Counted from the first letter of the stretch, positions 5,083-12,871 are shown. The stretch: DNA of 19,508 nt from CAZQNF01 sp964403325 (GCA_964403325.1 CAYOFO010000021.1:1-19508), one strand, 5' to 3'. Program-made: numbers and translations. Notes: generated by a model not told the origin, from the sequence alone.

Positions 5083-5895
5083 ATGAAACTCATTTCTCTT
5101 AATATTTATGGTGGGCATTTTTTTGAAGCGCTCATGGAATTTATAAAAATAAATGCCGCTCAGACCGATATTTTTTGTTTTCAAGAAGTGCTCTCTACTC
5201 CAAGTGGTGTCGCTGGGGTGAGTCATGGATCGCGTATAAATATTTTTACCGAGATAGCGCGGCTGCTTCCGGAATTTCACAGCTTTTTTATTCCGGTTCA
5301 GGATCATTTTGATGAAACTGCTTTGGTAGCCGAAGAGGTTAGTGCCGGGTTAGCCACTTTTGTGCGCAAAAAATACGCTATTCATAAAACCGACCATTTT
5401 TTTATCTATAAAGAAAAAAATTCATTTGTAGCAACTGATTATTTTAGCTTGCCATACGGCCTGCATTATCTGCAGTTGGAACTTGACGGGCAGCTACTGA
5501 CCGTATGTAATCTTCATGGTACGGCTATGCCGGGAAATAAATTGGATACCCCGGAGCGCTTGGTGCAATCACAAAAAGTATTAGATTTTTTGGCGGCTCA
5601 AGCGGGCGAAAAGATCGTGGTTGGGGACTTTAATTTGTTGCCGCATACCAAAAGTATTCGGCTTTTTGAAGAAGCTGGGTTCAGCAATTTGGTTAAAGAT
5701 TATGGTATTAAGAGTACGCGGGGCAGTTTACTGAAGCAGCTTCATCCCGAATATGGAGAGAGTGTAGAAGGCTGGCAGGAGTTTGCCGACTACGCCTTGG
5801 TTACTTCGGGCATTACGGTTAAAAGTTTTGCCGTACCAGATTTGCCACTGTCAGATCATTTGCCGATGATACTGGAGTTTGAAAGAGTTGCATAA
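5083..5895 (+). CDS. Endonuclease/exonuclease/phosphatase (EEP) family protein, 270 aa
   Basis: It belongs to the Mg-dependent phosphohydrolase superfamily of exonuclease III, DNase I and sphingomyelinase. Visible motifs are MKLISLNIYGG with N7, FCFQEV with metal-binding E35, NLHGTAMPGNK, VVGDFNLLP with the catalytic Asp/Asn pair, and a final LPLSDHLPMIL with the Asp-His pair. No signal peptide is present, so it acts in the cytoplasm. The substrate cannot be read from the sequence: DNA, a phospholipid head group or a nucleotide are all possible. The ATG at 5083 is chosen because the family begins at this strand and because the promoter lies over the upstream in-frame GTG/ATG codons. A 60-aa orphan follows 11 nt downstream. 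Confidence 0.9.
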   Translation: MKLISLNIYGGHFFEALMEFIKINAAQTDIFCFQEVLSTPSGVAGVSHGSRINIFTEIARLLPEFHSFFIPVQDHFDETALVAEEVSAGLATFVRKKYAIHKTDHFFIYKEKNSFVATDYFSLPYGLHYLQLELDGQLLTVCNLHGTAMPGNKLDTPERLVQSQKVLDFLAAQAGEKIVVGDFNLLPHTKSIRLFEEAGFSNLVKDYGIKSTRGSLLKQLHPEYGESVEGWQEFADYALVTSGITVKSFAVPDLPLSDHLPMILEFERVA

Positions 5896-5906
5896 AAATT
5901 ATTTCT

Positions 5907-6089
5907 ATGTCAGAACAGGTAGATCGTCGTAAACCGGAAAAAGAAACCCTTCTTACATTAGATGATTCAAAAGATGTTGAGTATGCGCGAACAGAAGTTT
6001 TGCACCTGCGCGAAGAAGAATTTTGTAAGGTTTTTTTTGATTTAGAAAAGATGTTGGCAGACTGCTTGAGTCAGGAGCGGTTGGATTAA
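5907..6089 (+). CDS. Small charged orphan protein, 60 aa
   Basis: The gene is not recognised. The protein is rich in Glu, Asp, Lys and Arg, with a likely amphipathic helix at about residues 25-55 (TEVLHLREEEFCKVFFDLEKMLADCL). It starts 11 nt after the EEP-family gene, so the two are probably cotranscribed. No Shine-Dalgarno sequence is seen. The helix with regularly placed hydrophobic residues suggests a small binding partner, but this is inference only. Confidence 0.6.
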   Translation: MSEQVDRRKPEKETLLTLDDSKDVEYARTEVLHLREEEFCKVFFDLEKMLADCLSQERLD

Positions 6090-6216
6090 AACGATTTGGT
6101 GGTGGAATTTTAATAACACAAGAGAATCCTCAAAACAAAACCTCTGTGCGAGAGTGCTGAAGTCGGAGAATTGTAAAGAAGATTTATTTTATTCAAGACT
6201 CATCATGCAACTGATT

Positions 6217-7221
6217 ATGTCAAAAAAAATAAAAGTAACAATCTTAGGTGCCGGTAATATGGGAACAGCCCTGGCTAAAGTAATTGGTGATAATGGTTTT
6301 ACGGTGCGATTGTGGAATTATGAAGGTGACCCTGAGCCGCTGCAACAAATTGCCGCAAGCCGCGAAAATAAAAAATATTTGCCAGGCGTTGTGTTAGGAA
6401 AAAAAGTTATTCCAACACCGGATTTATCGGCTGCATTAGCAGGTGCGGAAGTTGTTTTTACAGTTTTACCGAGCGCTGTGATCGATGCTACGCTGGAGCG
6501 AGCGCGACCGTTTTTGGCACAGGAAGCAATTATTGCCGATGTGTCAAAGGGTTTTTCTTTTGCTGAGCTTATTCACCCGGATGAGGCCATGGCCGCGCTC
6601 AAAAAACAAAGTAAAAAATGGCATAGAATGGTAGTCCTCTCTGGACCGGCTATTGCCATAGATATGGCACGTGGTGGGTTTACAGCCATGAATATTGCTT
6701 CAGCCGATCTGTCGGCTGTGCAAAAAGTCAGTAGTGTTCTAGAGAACGATTTTTTGCGATTGGTGCCAACGCGTGATGTGGTGGGGATCAAATTGGGTGG
6801 TGCTCTCAAAAATATTTATGCCATCTTATTTGGTTTGTGTGATGGCTTGGAAATGGAAATGAACACCAAATCATTCTTGCTCACCAAAGTTTTAGCAGAA
6901 ATGCAGGTGGTCCTGCGATTTTTTGGAGCTCGGGGCGAAACCGTATATGGTTTGGCGGGTTTGGGCGATGTAGTAGGTACCGGGTTGTGTGTAACTTCGC
7001 GCAATCGTCGGTTTGGCGAGTATTTGGCCGTACTGGGTGATCGTTCAGTTGCCGAAGAAAAAGTGGGGCAGGTGGTGGAAGGAGTGCGAGCGTTAAAAAT
7101 TGTGTACCAGTTTATTCGCCATAAAAAAATGGTTTTGCCTATTGCTAACATGCTTTATGGTGTGGTGTGGAAAAAAACAGCCCCAGCTCCGGCTCTCAAA
7201 AAATTGTTACACAAAATATAA
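6217..7221 (+). CDS. gpsA: NAD(P)-dependent glycerol-3-phosphate dehydrogenase, 334 aa
   Basis: It reduces dihydroxyacetone phosphate to sn-glycerol 3-phosphate, the backbone precursor of phospholipids, in the cytoplasm. The N-terminal Rossmann fold begins with VTILGAGNMGTALAKV (GxGxxG). Next come ADVSKGF and LSGPAIAIDMARGG, then the C-terminal helical domain with GIKLGGALKNIYAI (catalytic Lys in ALKN), GLAGLGDVVGTG and TSRNRRFGEYLA (substrate phosphate-binding Arg). The length fits GpsA. The ATG at 6217 is chosen because the coenzyme-binding strand follows it directly; an upstream in-frame GTG at 6154 has no support. The sigma-factor gene starts 4 nt after its stop, so they form an operon. 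Confidence 0.96.
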   Translation: MSKKIKVTILGAGNMGTALAKVIGDNGFTVRLWNYEGDPEPLQQIAASRENKKYLPGVVLGKKVIPTPDLSAALAGAEVVFTVLPSAVIDATLERARPFLAQEAIIADVSKGFSFAELIHPDEAMAALKKQSKKWHRMVVLSGPAIAIDMARGGFTAMNIASADLSAVQKVSSVLENDFLRLVPTRDVVGIKLGGALKNIYAILFGLCDGLEMEMNTKSFLLTKVLAEMQVVLRFFGARGETVYGLAGLGDVVGTGLCVTSRNRRFGEYLAVLGDRSVAEEKVGQVVEGVRALKIVYQFIRHKKMVLPIANMLYGVVWKKTAPAPALKKLLHKI

Positions 7222-7225
7222 ATGT

Positions 7226-7771
7226 ATGTTGGAAAACACGCGTAAAAGAGAATTGCTTGCGGGGGTAGATGTAAAAAAATTACATAGCGATTTACTGCGG
7301 TTTGTAGCGGGCAAAGCTCGTGGGAATATTACCACAGCCGATGTTCAAGATGTTGTGCAGACGGCTCTACTCAAAATAGTAGAGGCCTTACAGAGAAATG
7401 CGGTTGGGGATATGCAAAAAATTGATGCCTATAGTCGTAGTGTAGCTTTTCGTTGTTTTTTGGATTTGTTACGGCAGAGAAAAATACGTCTGTGTGAGGA
7501 TGGTGTGGTGGAAAGTTTGCCGGATTCCAGCTTGGACTCGGAAGGTTTATTGTTGACAGCTGAAGCGCAACAGGTGTTGCGCACGGCTATCGATCAACTT
7601 CCAAACGAATTAAAAGAACCTCTGCGACTTGATCTCGCAGACTGTACGGATGAAGAAATTAGCCGGCGGGTGGGAATAAGTCAGGCAGCGGTAAAATCAC
7701 GTCTTAGAAGTGCTAGAAAAGTTTTAGTGAAAAATTTTACCGAAAATTCCGGGCAGAATGGTTTAGTTTGA
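7226..7771 (+). CDS. ECF-like RNA polymerase sigma factor, 181 aa
   Basis: Residues about 15-80 fit sigma region 2 (DLLRFVAGKARGNITTADVQDVVQTALLKIVEAL, then a helix with SVAFRCFLDLLRQRK, the -10 recognition helix). Residues about 115-172 fit region 4, with a clear helix-turn-helix TDEEISRRVGISQAAVKSRLRSARK that reads -35 elements. Regions 1 and 3 are missing, as in group 4 (ECF) sigma factors, and the length is typical. No anti-sigma factor is adjacent; a membrane or cytosolic partner may be elsewhere, or control may be by transcription. It starts 4 nt after gpsA, without its own promoter or Shine-Dalgarno sequence. Its TGA stop lies inside the -35 box of the next promoter. Confidence 0.88.
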   Translation: MLENTRKRELLAGVDVKKLHSDLLRFVAGKARGNITTADVQDVVQTALLKIVEALQRNAVGDMQKIDAYSRSVAFRCFLDLLRQRKIRLCEDGVVESLPDSSLDSEGLLLTAEAQQVLRTAIDQLPNELKEPLRLDLADCTDEEISRRVGISQAAVKSRLRSARKVLVKNFTENSGQNGLV

Positions 7772-7796
7772 CAAAAACCAGCCATAATGCTATACT
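7768..7796 (+). promoter_or_regulatory. Near-consensus sigma70 promoter of the DEAD-box helicase gene
   Basis: TTGACA (7768-7773), a 17-nt spacer and TATACT (7791-7796) predict a start near 7803. The stop codon TGA of the sigma-factor gene (7769-7771) is part of the -35 hexamer. Strength should be high. Confidence 0.88.
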
Positions 7797-7812
7797 ATAT
7801 TGTTTTAATCAG

Positions 7813-7829
7813 GTGATTTTTATAATCAC
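7813..7829 (+). promoter_or_regulatory. Small hairpin at the 5' end of the helicase leader
   Basis: GTGATT and AATCAC form a 6-bp stem around TTTAT, about 10 nt from the predicted RNA 5' end. It may stabilise the leader or take part in the switch with the hairpin downstream. Confidence 0.45.
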
Positions 7830-7850
7830 GGACTCGTATCTTCGTGCGTC

Positions 7851-7886
7851 AAATGTGACCCTAGGAGACGTCGGGTCACATTTTTT
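7851..7886 (+). terminator. Terminator-like hairpin in the helicase 5' leader (attenuator candidate)
   Basis: An 11-bp perfect stem (7851-7861 with 7873-7883) is followed by a T-run (7881-7886), and lies only 4 nt before ATG 7891. Its 11-nt loop carries AGGAG (7863-7867), a Shine-Dalgarno-like sequence that is 23 nt from the ATG in linear RNA but would be brought close when the stem folds. It could terminate transcription early, mask or present the ribosome site, or do both. Confidence 0.7.
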
Positions 7887-7890
7887 AGTT

Positions 7891-9156
7891 ATGACACAGT
7901 CAAACATGTTAAGTTTTGCGGATTTACGCATTGCCCCAAAACTTCTTACCGTTCTAGAGCGTAATCAATATACTCAGCCAACGCCTATCCAGGCCAAAGC
8001 TATTCCGGTCGCTCTCACCGACCAGGATGTCATCGGTATTGCCGAAACCGGCACGGGTAAAACTTTGGCTTTTGGTTTGCCGATGTTGGAGCGTTTGGCT
8101 CACCACAAAGGCCAGGGGCTCGTACTCGTGCCAACGCGTGAGTTGGCTCTCCAGGTGGAAGCAACATTGCAAAAAATCGGGGTATCGATTGGTCTTAAAA
8201 CCGCTGTCCTGATTGGTGGTGCCTCCATGCTCAACCAAACACAGACATTGCGCCGCCGCCCACATATTATTGTGGCGACACCGGGACGACTTATGGATCA
8301 TTTGGAACAAAAAACCATGACCTTGCAAACCATGAAAATTGTAGTGCTCGATGAAGCCGATCGGATGTTTGATATTGGTTTTGCTCCGCAAATTAAAAAA
8401 ATCTTCAATCTTATTCCGAAAGATCGTCAGACTATGCTGTTTTCAGCGACGATGCCCGGTCCAATCGCTGAGCTTGCCAAAAACTATATGAGAAATCCGG
8501 TACGGGTGGAAGTGTCTCCAGCTGGCACGCCGGCGGCGCATATCGAGCAGAGTGCGTATATGGTAAGCAAGGAAACTAAAATGCAACTTTTGGATAAAAT
8601 GTTAACAGATAATACCGGTACGGTGCTGGTTTTTTCTCGTACCAAATTCGGTGCAAAACGCATTGCAGCCGGCGTGCGTAATATGGGCCACACCGCGGTT
8701 GAAATTCATTCCAACCGATCTTTGTTTCAGCGCAAAGAAGCTTTGGCTGGTTTTAAAACCGGCAAGTATCGGATTATGGTGGCGACTGATATCGCGGCGC
8801 GTGGTATTGATGTAACCGGAATTTCTTTGGTTATCAATTATGATTTGCCAGATAATCCAGAAGATTATGTACATCGTATCGGCCGCACGGGCCGTGCAAA
8901 AGCCAGTGGCCGTGCATTATCGTTTGTGATGCCCGAAGAACGTAATGATTTGCGCAATATCGAACGTTTGATGCGAAAAAATTTAGCAATTTTACCTTTA
9001 CCAGTATTACCACTGGCACGCAAAGCAGCTCCTGGTATGGAGCAGCAGCGTTTTGAACGTCAGCCGCGCTCTTTTGCCCGGGGCAATAACAGCGGCCGAT
9101 CATCTGCCCGTGGTCCGGCACGTTCAAATAATTCTTTTCAAAGACGCGCTCGTTAA
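7891..9156 (+). CDS. DEAD-box ATP-dependent RNA helicase, 421 aa
   Basis: It unwinds RNA duplexes with ATP, probably in ribosome assembly or mRNA turnover. All motifs are present in order: Q motif (FADLRIAPKLL to PTPIQAKAIP), I AETGTGKT, Ia VPTRELALQ, Ib ATPGRLMDH, II VLDEADRMFD, III FSATMP, V VATDIAARGID, VI HRIGRTGRA. The tail after about residue 370 is rich in Arg, Gly, Ser and Asn, as in RhlE/CshA-type helicases that use a basic tail to hold RNA. The ATG at 7891 is chosen because the Q motif follows closely. The frame stays open upstream through a GTG at 7813, so a longer form cannot be excluded. It has its own strong promoter, a structured leader and a terminator. Confidence 0.96.
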   Translation: MTQSNMLSFADLRIAPKLLTVLERNQYTQPTPIQAKAIPVALTDQDVIGIAETGTGKTLAFGLPMLERLAHHKGQGLVLVPTRELALQVEATLQKIGVSIGLKTAVLIGGASMLNQTQTLRRRPHIIVATPGRLMDHLEQKTMTLQTMKIVVLDEADRMFDIGFAPQIKKIFNLIPKDRQTMLFSATMPGPIAELAKNYMRNPVRVEVSPAGTPAAHIEQSAYMVSKETKMQLLDKMLTDNTGTVLVFSRTKFGAKRIAAGVRNMGHTAVEIHSNRSLFQRKEALAGFKTGKYRIMVATDIAARGIDVTGISLVINYDLPDNPEDYVHRIGRTGRAKASGRALSFVMPEERNDLRNIERLMRKNLAILPLPVLPLARKAAPGMEQQRFERQPRSFARGNNSGRSSARGPARSNNSFQRRAR

Positions 9157-9185
9157 AATTTAATAATAGAACAAGTACAGTGTAT

Positions 9186-9217
9186 AAAAAGCAGTCCAAA
9201 ATTGGGGCTGTTTTTTT
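9186..9217 (+). terminator. Terminator after the helicase gene
   Basis: CAGTCC (9192-9197) and GGGCTG (9205-9210) pair with one G-U wobble, extended by A residues pairing with the T-run 9211-9217. It ends the helicase transcript 30 nt after the stop codon. Confidence 0.75.
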
Positions 9218-9301
9218 GTGGTTGCGAACAAAACGGTTTGCAGCAATTTTTATAACCAGTTCGGTACGTTTTTTAGTCGAGAAAAAAATAAATGTTAGCC
9301 A

Positions 9302-9330
9302 TTGACAGCTCGGAGGAATCATTATACGGT
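9302..9330 (+). promoter_or_regulatory. Putative promoter of the YtxH-YihY pair
   Basis: TTGACA (9302-9307), a 17-nt spacer and TACGGT (9325-9330) predict a start near 9337, giving a leader of about 38 nt. A GGAGGA sequence inside the spacer (9313-9318) is not followed by a start codon and is upstream of the RNA. Confidence 0.5.
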
Positions 9331-9374
9331 GAAGGTAGAGAAAGTAACAAGTTATTATTTTATTTTTTATTCTT

Positions 9375-9941
9375 ATGTGTCAGTCACAAAAATATTGCCA
9401 ACAAGACAGTGGGTTTGGGAAAGGTTTGTTGGTAGGTGGACTCCTGGGTGGAGCGTTGGTTTGGCTCACTGCAACGCGTCAAGGGCAAGAGGTACGTGAG
9501 AGGTTGGTTGAGTATGGTGAACAACTTTCTGCTCAATTGCAAGAGAGGGTTCAAGAATGGGGGAGTTATACTAGAGAAAAGTATTTGGCGGTAGCCGATA
9601 CTATAACGGATGAATTGGTAAAAAGTAAAAAATTAGCGAAGCATTTAAAAAAACAACTCATGAGTGAGCTGCAAGAAAAATGGGAAGATTTTCGTCTGGA
9701 AATGTTATTTGGACAGGCCAAAGCGAAATTTTTAACAGCATCGGAAAAAACTTTAGCGAATTATGAGAAAATTGTAGAGGGTGTGGTGCAAGATTATATG
9801 GTGAGTGAAAATTGGGGTGTGTCTGAAGTCGCTGTAGCCAATAAATTAAAAAAAGCTTTACTCAAGAGTGAACGTTATCAAGCATTGCAGCCTGAATCTG
9901 TGAAGGATGAAGTGGAAGAGAAAATGATTGATAGCAAATAG
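9375..9941 (+). CDS. YtxH-like membrane-anchored protein, 188 aa
   Basis: After a short polar start with two Cys (MCQSQKYCQQD), residues about 14-33 form one glycine-rich membrane helix (GKGLLVGGLLGGALVWLTA), directly followed by TRQGQEVRERL. This is the signature of the YtxH/gas-vesicle-like family, small stress-related proteins. The rest (about 40-188) is charged and helical, with likely coiled-coil character (EQLSAQLQERVQEW). The protein would sit in the membrane with a long helical cytoplasmic tail. It is longer than most YtxH proteins. The YihY-family gene starts 14 nt downstream, so they share a transcript. No Shine-Dalgarno sequence is present. Function is unknown beyond the family. 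Confidence 0.8.
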   Translation: MCQSQKYCQQDSGFGKGLLVGGLLGGALVWLTATRQGQEVRERLVEYGEQLSAQLQERVQEWGSYTREKYLAVADTITDELVKSKKLAKHLKKQLMSELQEKWEDFRLEMLFGQAKAKFLTASEKTLANYEKIVEGVVQDYMVSENWGVSEVAVANKLKKALLKSERYQALQPESVKDEVEEKMIDSK

Positions 9942-9955
9942 GTGCATCTATTTGT

Positions 9956-10822
9956 ATGCAAACCAAGCAAGCGAGGGTATACGCCATTTGGGCGCAGATA
10001 AAAAAAATTTTAGTGAAAGCGAAAAAAGATCGCATTGTTTCCCTGGGGGCGGCGTTGGCATTTTATGTCACCATTTCTTTGCCGGCGTTAGTGTATGTGT
10101 TAATTACCGTGATGAGTTTGTTTTTGCGTAGCGAAGATGTGCAAAGAGCCCTGCTCACACAATCGGATCAGTTGTTGGGAAGTGGAGTTAAGGAAATTTT
10201 GCAAAATATTATGGCTGAGGGCGCTATAGTCCAGCACCATTGGTGGCGGTTGCTGCTGGGGGCGGTGTTGTTGGTGGTAACGGTCACACGGGTATTTGGG
10301 CAGGCGCAAAGCGCACTCAATCAAATTTTGGGAATAGTTCAGCCGACCCTTGGTTGGAAAGAATTTGTATATAATAAGATTATAGGGTTGGCTGCCCTTG
10401 TATTTGTTGGCTTGGTGCTGGCTTTTTACAGTATTGCCAGTACCATCCTCGCTCATTTTGACCTGATTTTTTCTGTGTTGCGGGCCAGTACCGTAGTCTG
10501 CATGTTTGTTATCAATGCCGGGTTTGGTTTGTTGATGGTTTCATTTTTGTTTGCGGTTTTGTTGGCATTTTTGCCAAGTGTCCGCGTGCCGTTTTGGCCA
10601 GCCTGGCGAGGGGCATGGATAACAGCCGTGCTGTTTGTGATAGGACAGAATATATTGGCACTGTACTTTCGTTTTGTCCAGGTAGGCTCATCGTTTGGGG
10701 TAACGGGTTCGCTGATCGTGATTTTGCTCTGGATTTATTATTCGGCCCAAATACTTTTTTTGGGTGCGGAGATTACCTATGCCTCGGTACAGCCGGTTAA
10801 CCCTTTGCCAGCCAAAGATTGA
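9956..10822 (+). CDS. YihY/BrkB-family integral membrane protein, 288 aa
   Basis: Six or so membrane segments are visible, at about residues 30-58, 95-112, 140-165, 175-205, 217-240 and 247-272. Family marks are the SLGAALAFYVTISLPALVYVLI segment after a basic N-terminal helix, and the C-terminal FGVTGSLIVILLWIYYSAQILFLGAE. Older records call this family ribonuclease BN by mistake; its real role is unknown, with proposals around envelope transport. The length fits the family. It follows the YtxH-like gene by 14 nt, so they may act together at the membrane. Its TGA stop lies inside the -35 box of the next promoter. Confidence 0.92.
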   Translation: MQTKQARVYAIWAQIKKILVKAKKDRIVSLGAALAFYVTISLPALVYVLITVMSLFLRSEDVQRALLTQSDQLLGSGVKEILQNIMAEGAIVQHHWWRLLLGAVLLVVTVTRVFGQAQSALNQILGIVQPTLGWKEFVYNKIIGLAALVFVGLVLAFYSIASTILAHFDLIFSVLRASTVVCMFVINAGFGLLMVSFLFAVLLAFLPSVRVPFWPAWRGAWITAVLFVIGQNILALYFRFVQVGSSFGVTGSLIVILLWIYYSAQILFLGAEITYASVQPVNPLPAKD

Positions 10823-10846
10823 CTAAAAAGTATGGTATGGTATTGT
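10819..10846 (+). promoter_or_regulatory. Putative promoter of the 84-aa gene
   Basis: TTGACT (10819-10824), a 16-nt spacer and TATTGT (10841-10846) predict a start near 10853 and a 30-nt leader. The stop codon of the YihY gene (10820-10822) is inside the -35 box, as at 7768. Confidence 0.6.
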
Positions 10847-10882
10847 TAATCAACAATAAGTCTATTTTTAATTATAAAAAAT

Positions 10883-11137
10883 ATGTCTAATCCTGAAGTA
10901 AAAAGTCGTTTACCTTATGATGATGAAAAAATACCAGCAGTATTTTTAGATCCTCAAAAATCTCAAATTTGGTGGCAAGCACTAAAAATGTTTCGTTCGC
11001 CAGATAATACCATGTCCTTGCTTCATCTTTTAGATGATGGGCGGTTAAGTTCGGAAGAACTACGACAAGCAAAAGATTGGATAGAAAAACAGCCGGCTTA
11101 TTCGGGAGGAAAGGGTGATAACAATGAAGAAGTTTAG
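10883..11137 (+). CDS. Small hypothetical protein, 84 aa
   Basis: The gene is not recognised. It is polar and soluble-looking, with Trp pairs (SQIWWQALKMF) and a helical second half (LLHLLDDGRLSSEELRQAKDWIEKQ). The DDGRLSSEEL stretch resembles a helix cap or an EF-hand-like loop, but no calcium site can be argued. A promoter precedes it and a strong terminator follows, so it is a monocistronic unit, which supports real coding. No Shine-Dalgarno sequence is seen before ATG; the leader is A/T-rich. Confidence 0.7.
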   Translation: MSNPEVKSRLPYDDEKIPAVFLDPQKSQIWWQALKMFRSPDNTMSLLHLLDDGRLSSEELRQAKDWIEKQPAYSGGKGDNNEEV

Positions 11138-11140
11138 TAT

Positions 11141-11173
11141 AAAAAATAGACCGTTAAAACGGTCTATTTTTTT
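11141..11173. terminator. Bidirectional terminator between convergent genes
   Basis: A 14-bp perfect stem (11141-11154 with 11159-11172) with a TAAA loop has A on the left and T on the right. It ends the plus-strand 84-aa gene and the convergent minus-strand CAP-domain gene, whose stop codon is 44 nt to the right. Confidence 0.93.
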
Positions 11174-11216
11174 GTTTCATTGGTTTTTTTAAACAGAAAT
11201 AGTAGCTTTTTATAAG

Positions 11217-12719
11217 TTAAAAACTTTCAGAGCCGGTTTTATATTCGGCAATTTTCTCATTGCCGTTCAAATCTTTATAAATAAGTTTGTAACTGTGGTT
11301 AGGAAGCATGGTGAGGGGGTTTTTTAAAGCTAAATGAGCTACTGAGGTGCCGGCCCAATATTTATCCAAGCTTACTGGTAAAAAGGCATCAGCAGTCACA
11401 TCGTAAAATTTGATGCTGCTGCGATCGAGACCGCCAGATTGATTGTTAATGGTAAACGAAAAGGCATGATGTTTATCGTTTCCTCCGAGATCAAACGGGT
11501 AAGGAATTTCGTACAGGGGTCGAGTATAATCATAGAGTGTAGTGCCGCTGGGAGGAAACACTAAATCTTTTTCACCGGGCTGCGAATTATCATAGGCATA
11601 ATTGATGACTGTAAAAATTCGGGCGTCATTTTTGAATGACCCTGATTGGCTGTTGCCGAGGGTTTCTTTGTCGGCAAAACCAAATTCTTTCATGCTGGCA
11701 GTAAGAAGCGCCTGTCTGTGAAGCGGGGCGTATAAGGTGCCAAACATGTGGGCAGGGAAAGTTTGCAGCAATTCGTAGCCAACACCCTCGAGAAAAGGGT
11801 ATTTGGTATAACCACCAGCTATTGCTCGGTCAGTAGGAGTAACTCCGGTAAATCCGGTATGGCTTCTGGCTTCATTATGAAAATCTTCTGGCTGATAATT
11901 GGGTCGAGAGGTATCTAAAATTAATATACCTTCAGCGTTGGCTGCTAAGTAGTCGGCGTGTTTTTGAGCAATTTTTGAAATTTCCGGGTTGTAGACAACT
12001 GGTGAAAGTCCAAAGGCGGCACGGAATCTGTTCATCACCTGAGTGATTTCTTCAATACTGTAATCACTCGGCTTCATTTCGTAGAGTGCTTTATAATTTT
12101 TTCCTGTAAGAAGTGCGTTAACCGTAAAACTAATTTTTTCTTCTGAGCTGCTAAAAGTACGGGGTGAAGAAATGTTGGTAGAGGGTGTGCCTGAGTTATT
12201 GCTGCTGTCAGAATCTGAGGGGTAAGATGGCTCATCATAAGCGTTCGTGTTGTCGAAGAAAGGCGGTGTAAAATCAGAAGAAGACGAGCCAGCCTCATCA
12301 GAATTCGTTTCTGCTTGAACGCTGGGTGGTGTTACCGAGTTAGTTTCGGGAGTGCGTGCGGGGGGAACGGTAACTTTTTTAGGTGTAATGAGTAGAGGGG
12401 TGGTGATTTTTTTGTAGGCTTTATTTTTATTGATAAGTTGACAGGTGGTCTTATTTTTCGTGCAGACGGTTTTTAGAAAAGCTGTATCGGTATAGGTGGT
12501 TTGCTTGTTTTGGTACGTTTTAAGGAGTGGACAAGCAGTATTTTTGAGTGTTTTGTTGGATTTGGCTGAGCAAAGGTAGGTAAACATTTTTTGGTAAGCC
12601 TGTTTATTTTTGGTAGAAACTGACGCTGCCAAAACAGGCTGCATGATAAGCAGGGCAAAACCCGCGAAGAGAAAAATAGTTCCGGTTAATAGTAACCTTT
12701 CAATATGTTGCTTATTCAT
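11217..12719 (-). CDS. Secreted CAP/SCP-domain protein, 500 aa
   Basis: Residues 1-31 form a signal peptide (basic start, hydrophobic core LLLTGTIFLFAGFALLIM, PVLA-A cleavage site). A Lys/Thr-rich region follows with four Cys (C50, C63, C86, C93), likely two disulfides. Next is a Pro/Ser/Asp-rich linker (about 110-190), then a CAP domain (about 205-375: VMNRFRAAFGLSPVVYNPEISKIAQKHADYL, RSHTGF, FLEGVGYELL, HRQALLTASMKEFGFAD). A C-terminal beta-rich domain (about 410-500) resembles Ig-like adhesion modules. CAP proteins bind lipids or other ligands or act on the cell surface; the exact role is unknown. An in-frame ATG at 12740 would add 7 residues; the 12719 start gives a cleaner signal peptide. 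It is monocistronic. Confidence 0.85.
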   Translation of the reverse strand: MNKQHIERLLLTGTIFLFAGFALLIMQPVLAASVSTKNKQAYQKMFTYLCSAKSNKTLKNTACPLLKTYQNKQTTYTDTAFLKTVCTKNKTTCQLINKNKAYKKITTPLLITPKKVTVPPARTPETNSVTPPSVQAETNSDEAGSSSSDFTPPFFDNTNAYDEPSYPSDSDSSNNSGTPSTNISSPRTFSSSEEKISFTVNALLTGKNYKALYEMKPSDYSIEEITQVMNRFRAAFGLSPVVYNPEISKIAQKHADYLAANAEGILILDTSRPNYQPEDFHNEARSHTGFTGVTPTDRAIAGGYTKYPFLEGVGYELLQTFPAHMFGTLYAPLHRQALLTASMKEFGFADKETLGNSQSGSFKNDARIFTVINYAYDNSQPGEKDLVFPPSGTTLYDYTRPLYEIPYPFDLGGNDKHHAFSFTINNQSGGLDRSSIKFYDVTADAFLPVSLDKYWAGTSVAHLALKNPLTMLPNHSYKLIYKDLNGNEKIAEYKTGSESF

Positions 12720-12863
12720 AGTTTTATAGGCTAAAAACATTATCAGGGTAGCATGTTTTAGTAAAAAATACTACATTTACGCTTTTCATTATAAATAGAT
12801 TTCATTCTCTTCTTGAGAAGAAGATGGTAGGGATAATGCTGCTAGAGTAGAGCAGGAGAGCCG
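12720..12863. other. Divergent intergenic region
   Basis: It separates the CAP-domain gene (minus) from the 117-aa gene (plus). On the minus strand TATAAT-like sequence at about 12790-12795 could be a -10 box, but no good -35 is found. A short dyad CTTCTT/AAGAAG (about 12811-12825) is visible. Nothing else is supported. Confidence 0.4.
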
Positions 12864-12871
12864 CTTTAGCA

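Noticed and set aside
7813..7890. N-terminal extension of the helicase from GTG 7813
   Set aside because: The open frame crosses the leader hairpins, the residues match nothing in DEAD-box proteins, and the Q motif follows ATG 7891 at the usual distance. It is kept only as an alternative.
9313..9330. GGAGGA at 9313-9318 as a ribosome site
   Set aside because: No ATG, GTG or TTG at a useful distance opens a plausible gene, and it lies in the promoter spacer, upstream of the predicted RNA.
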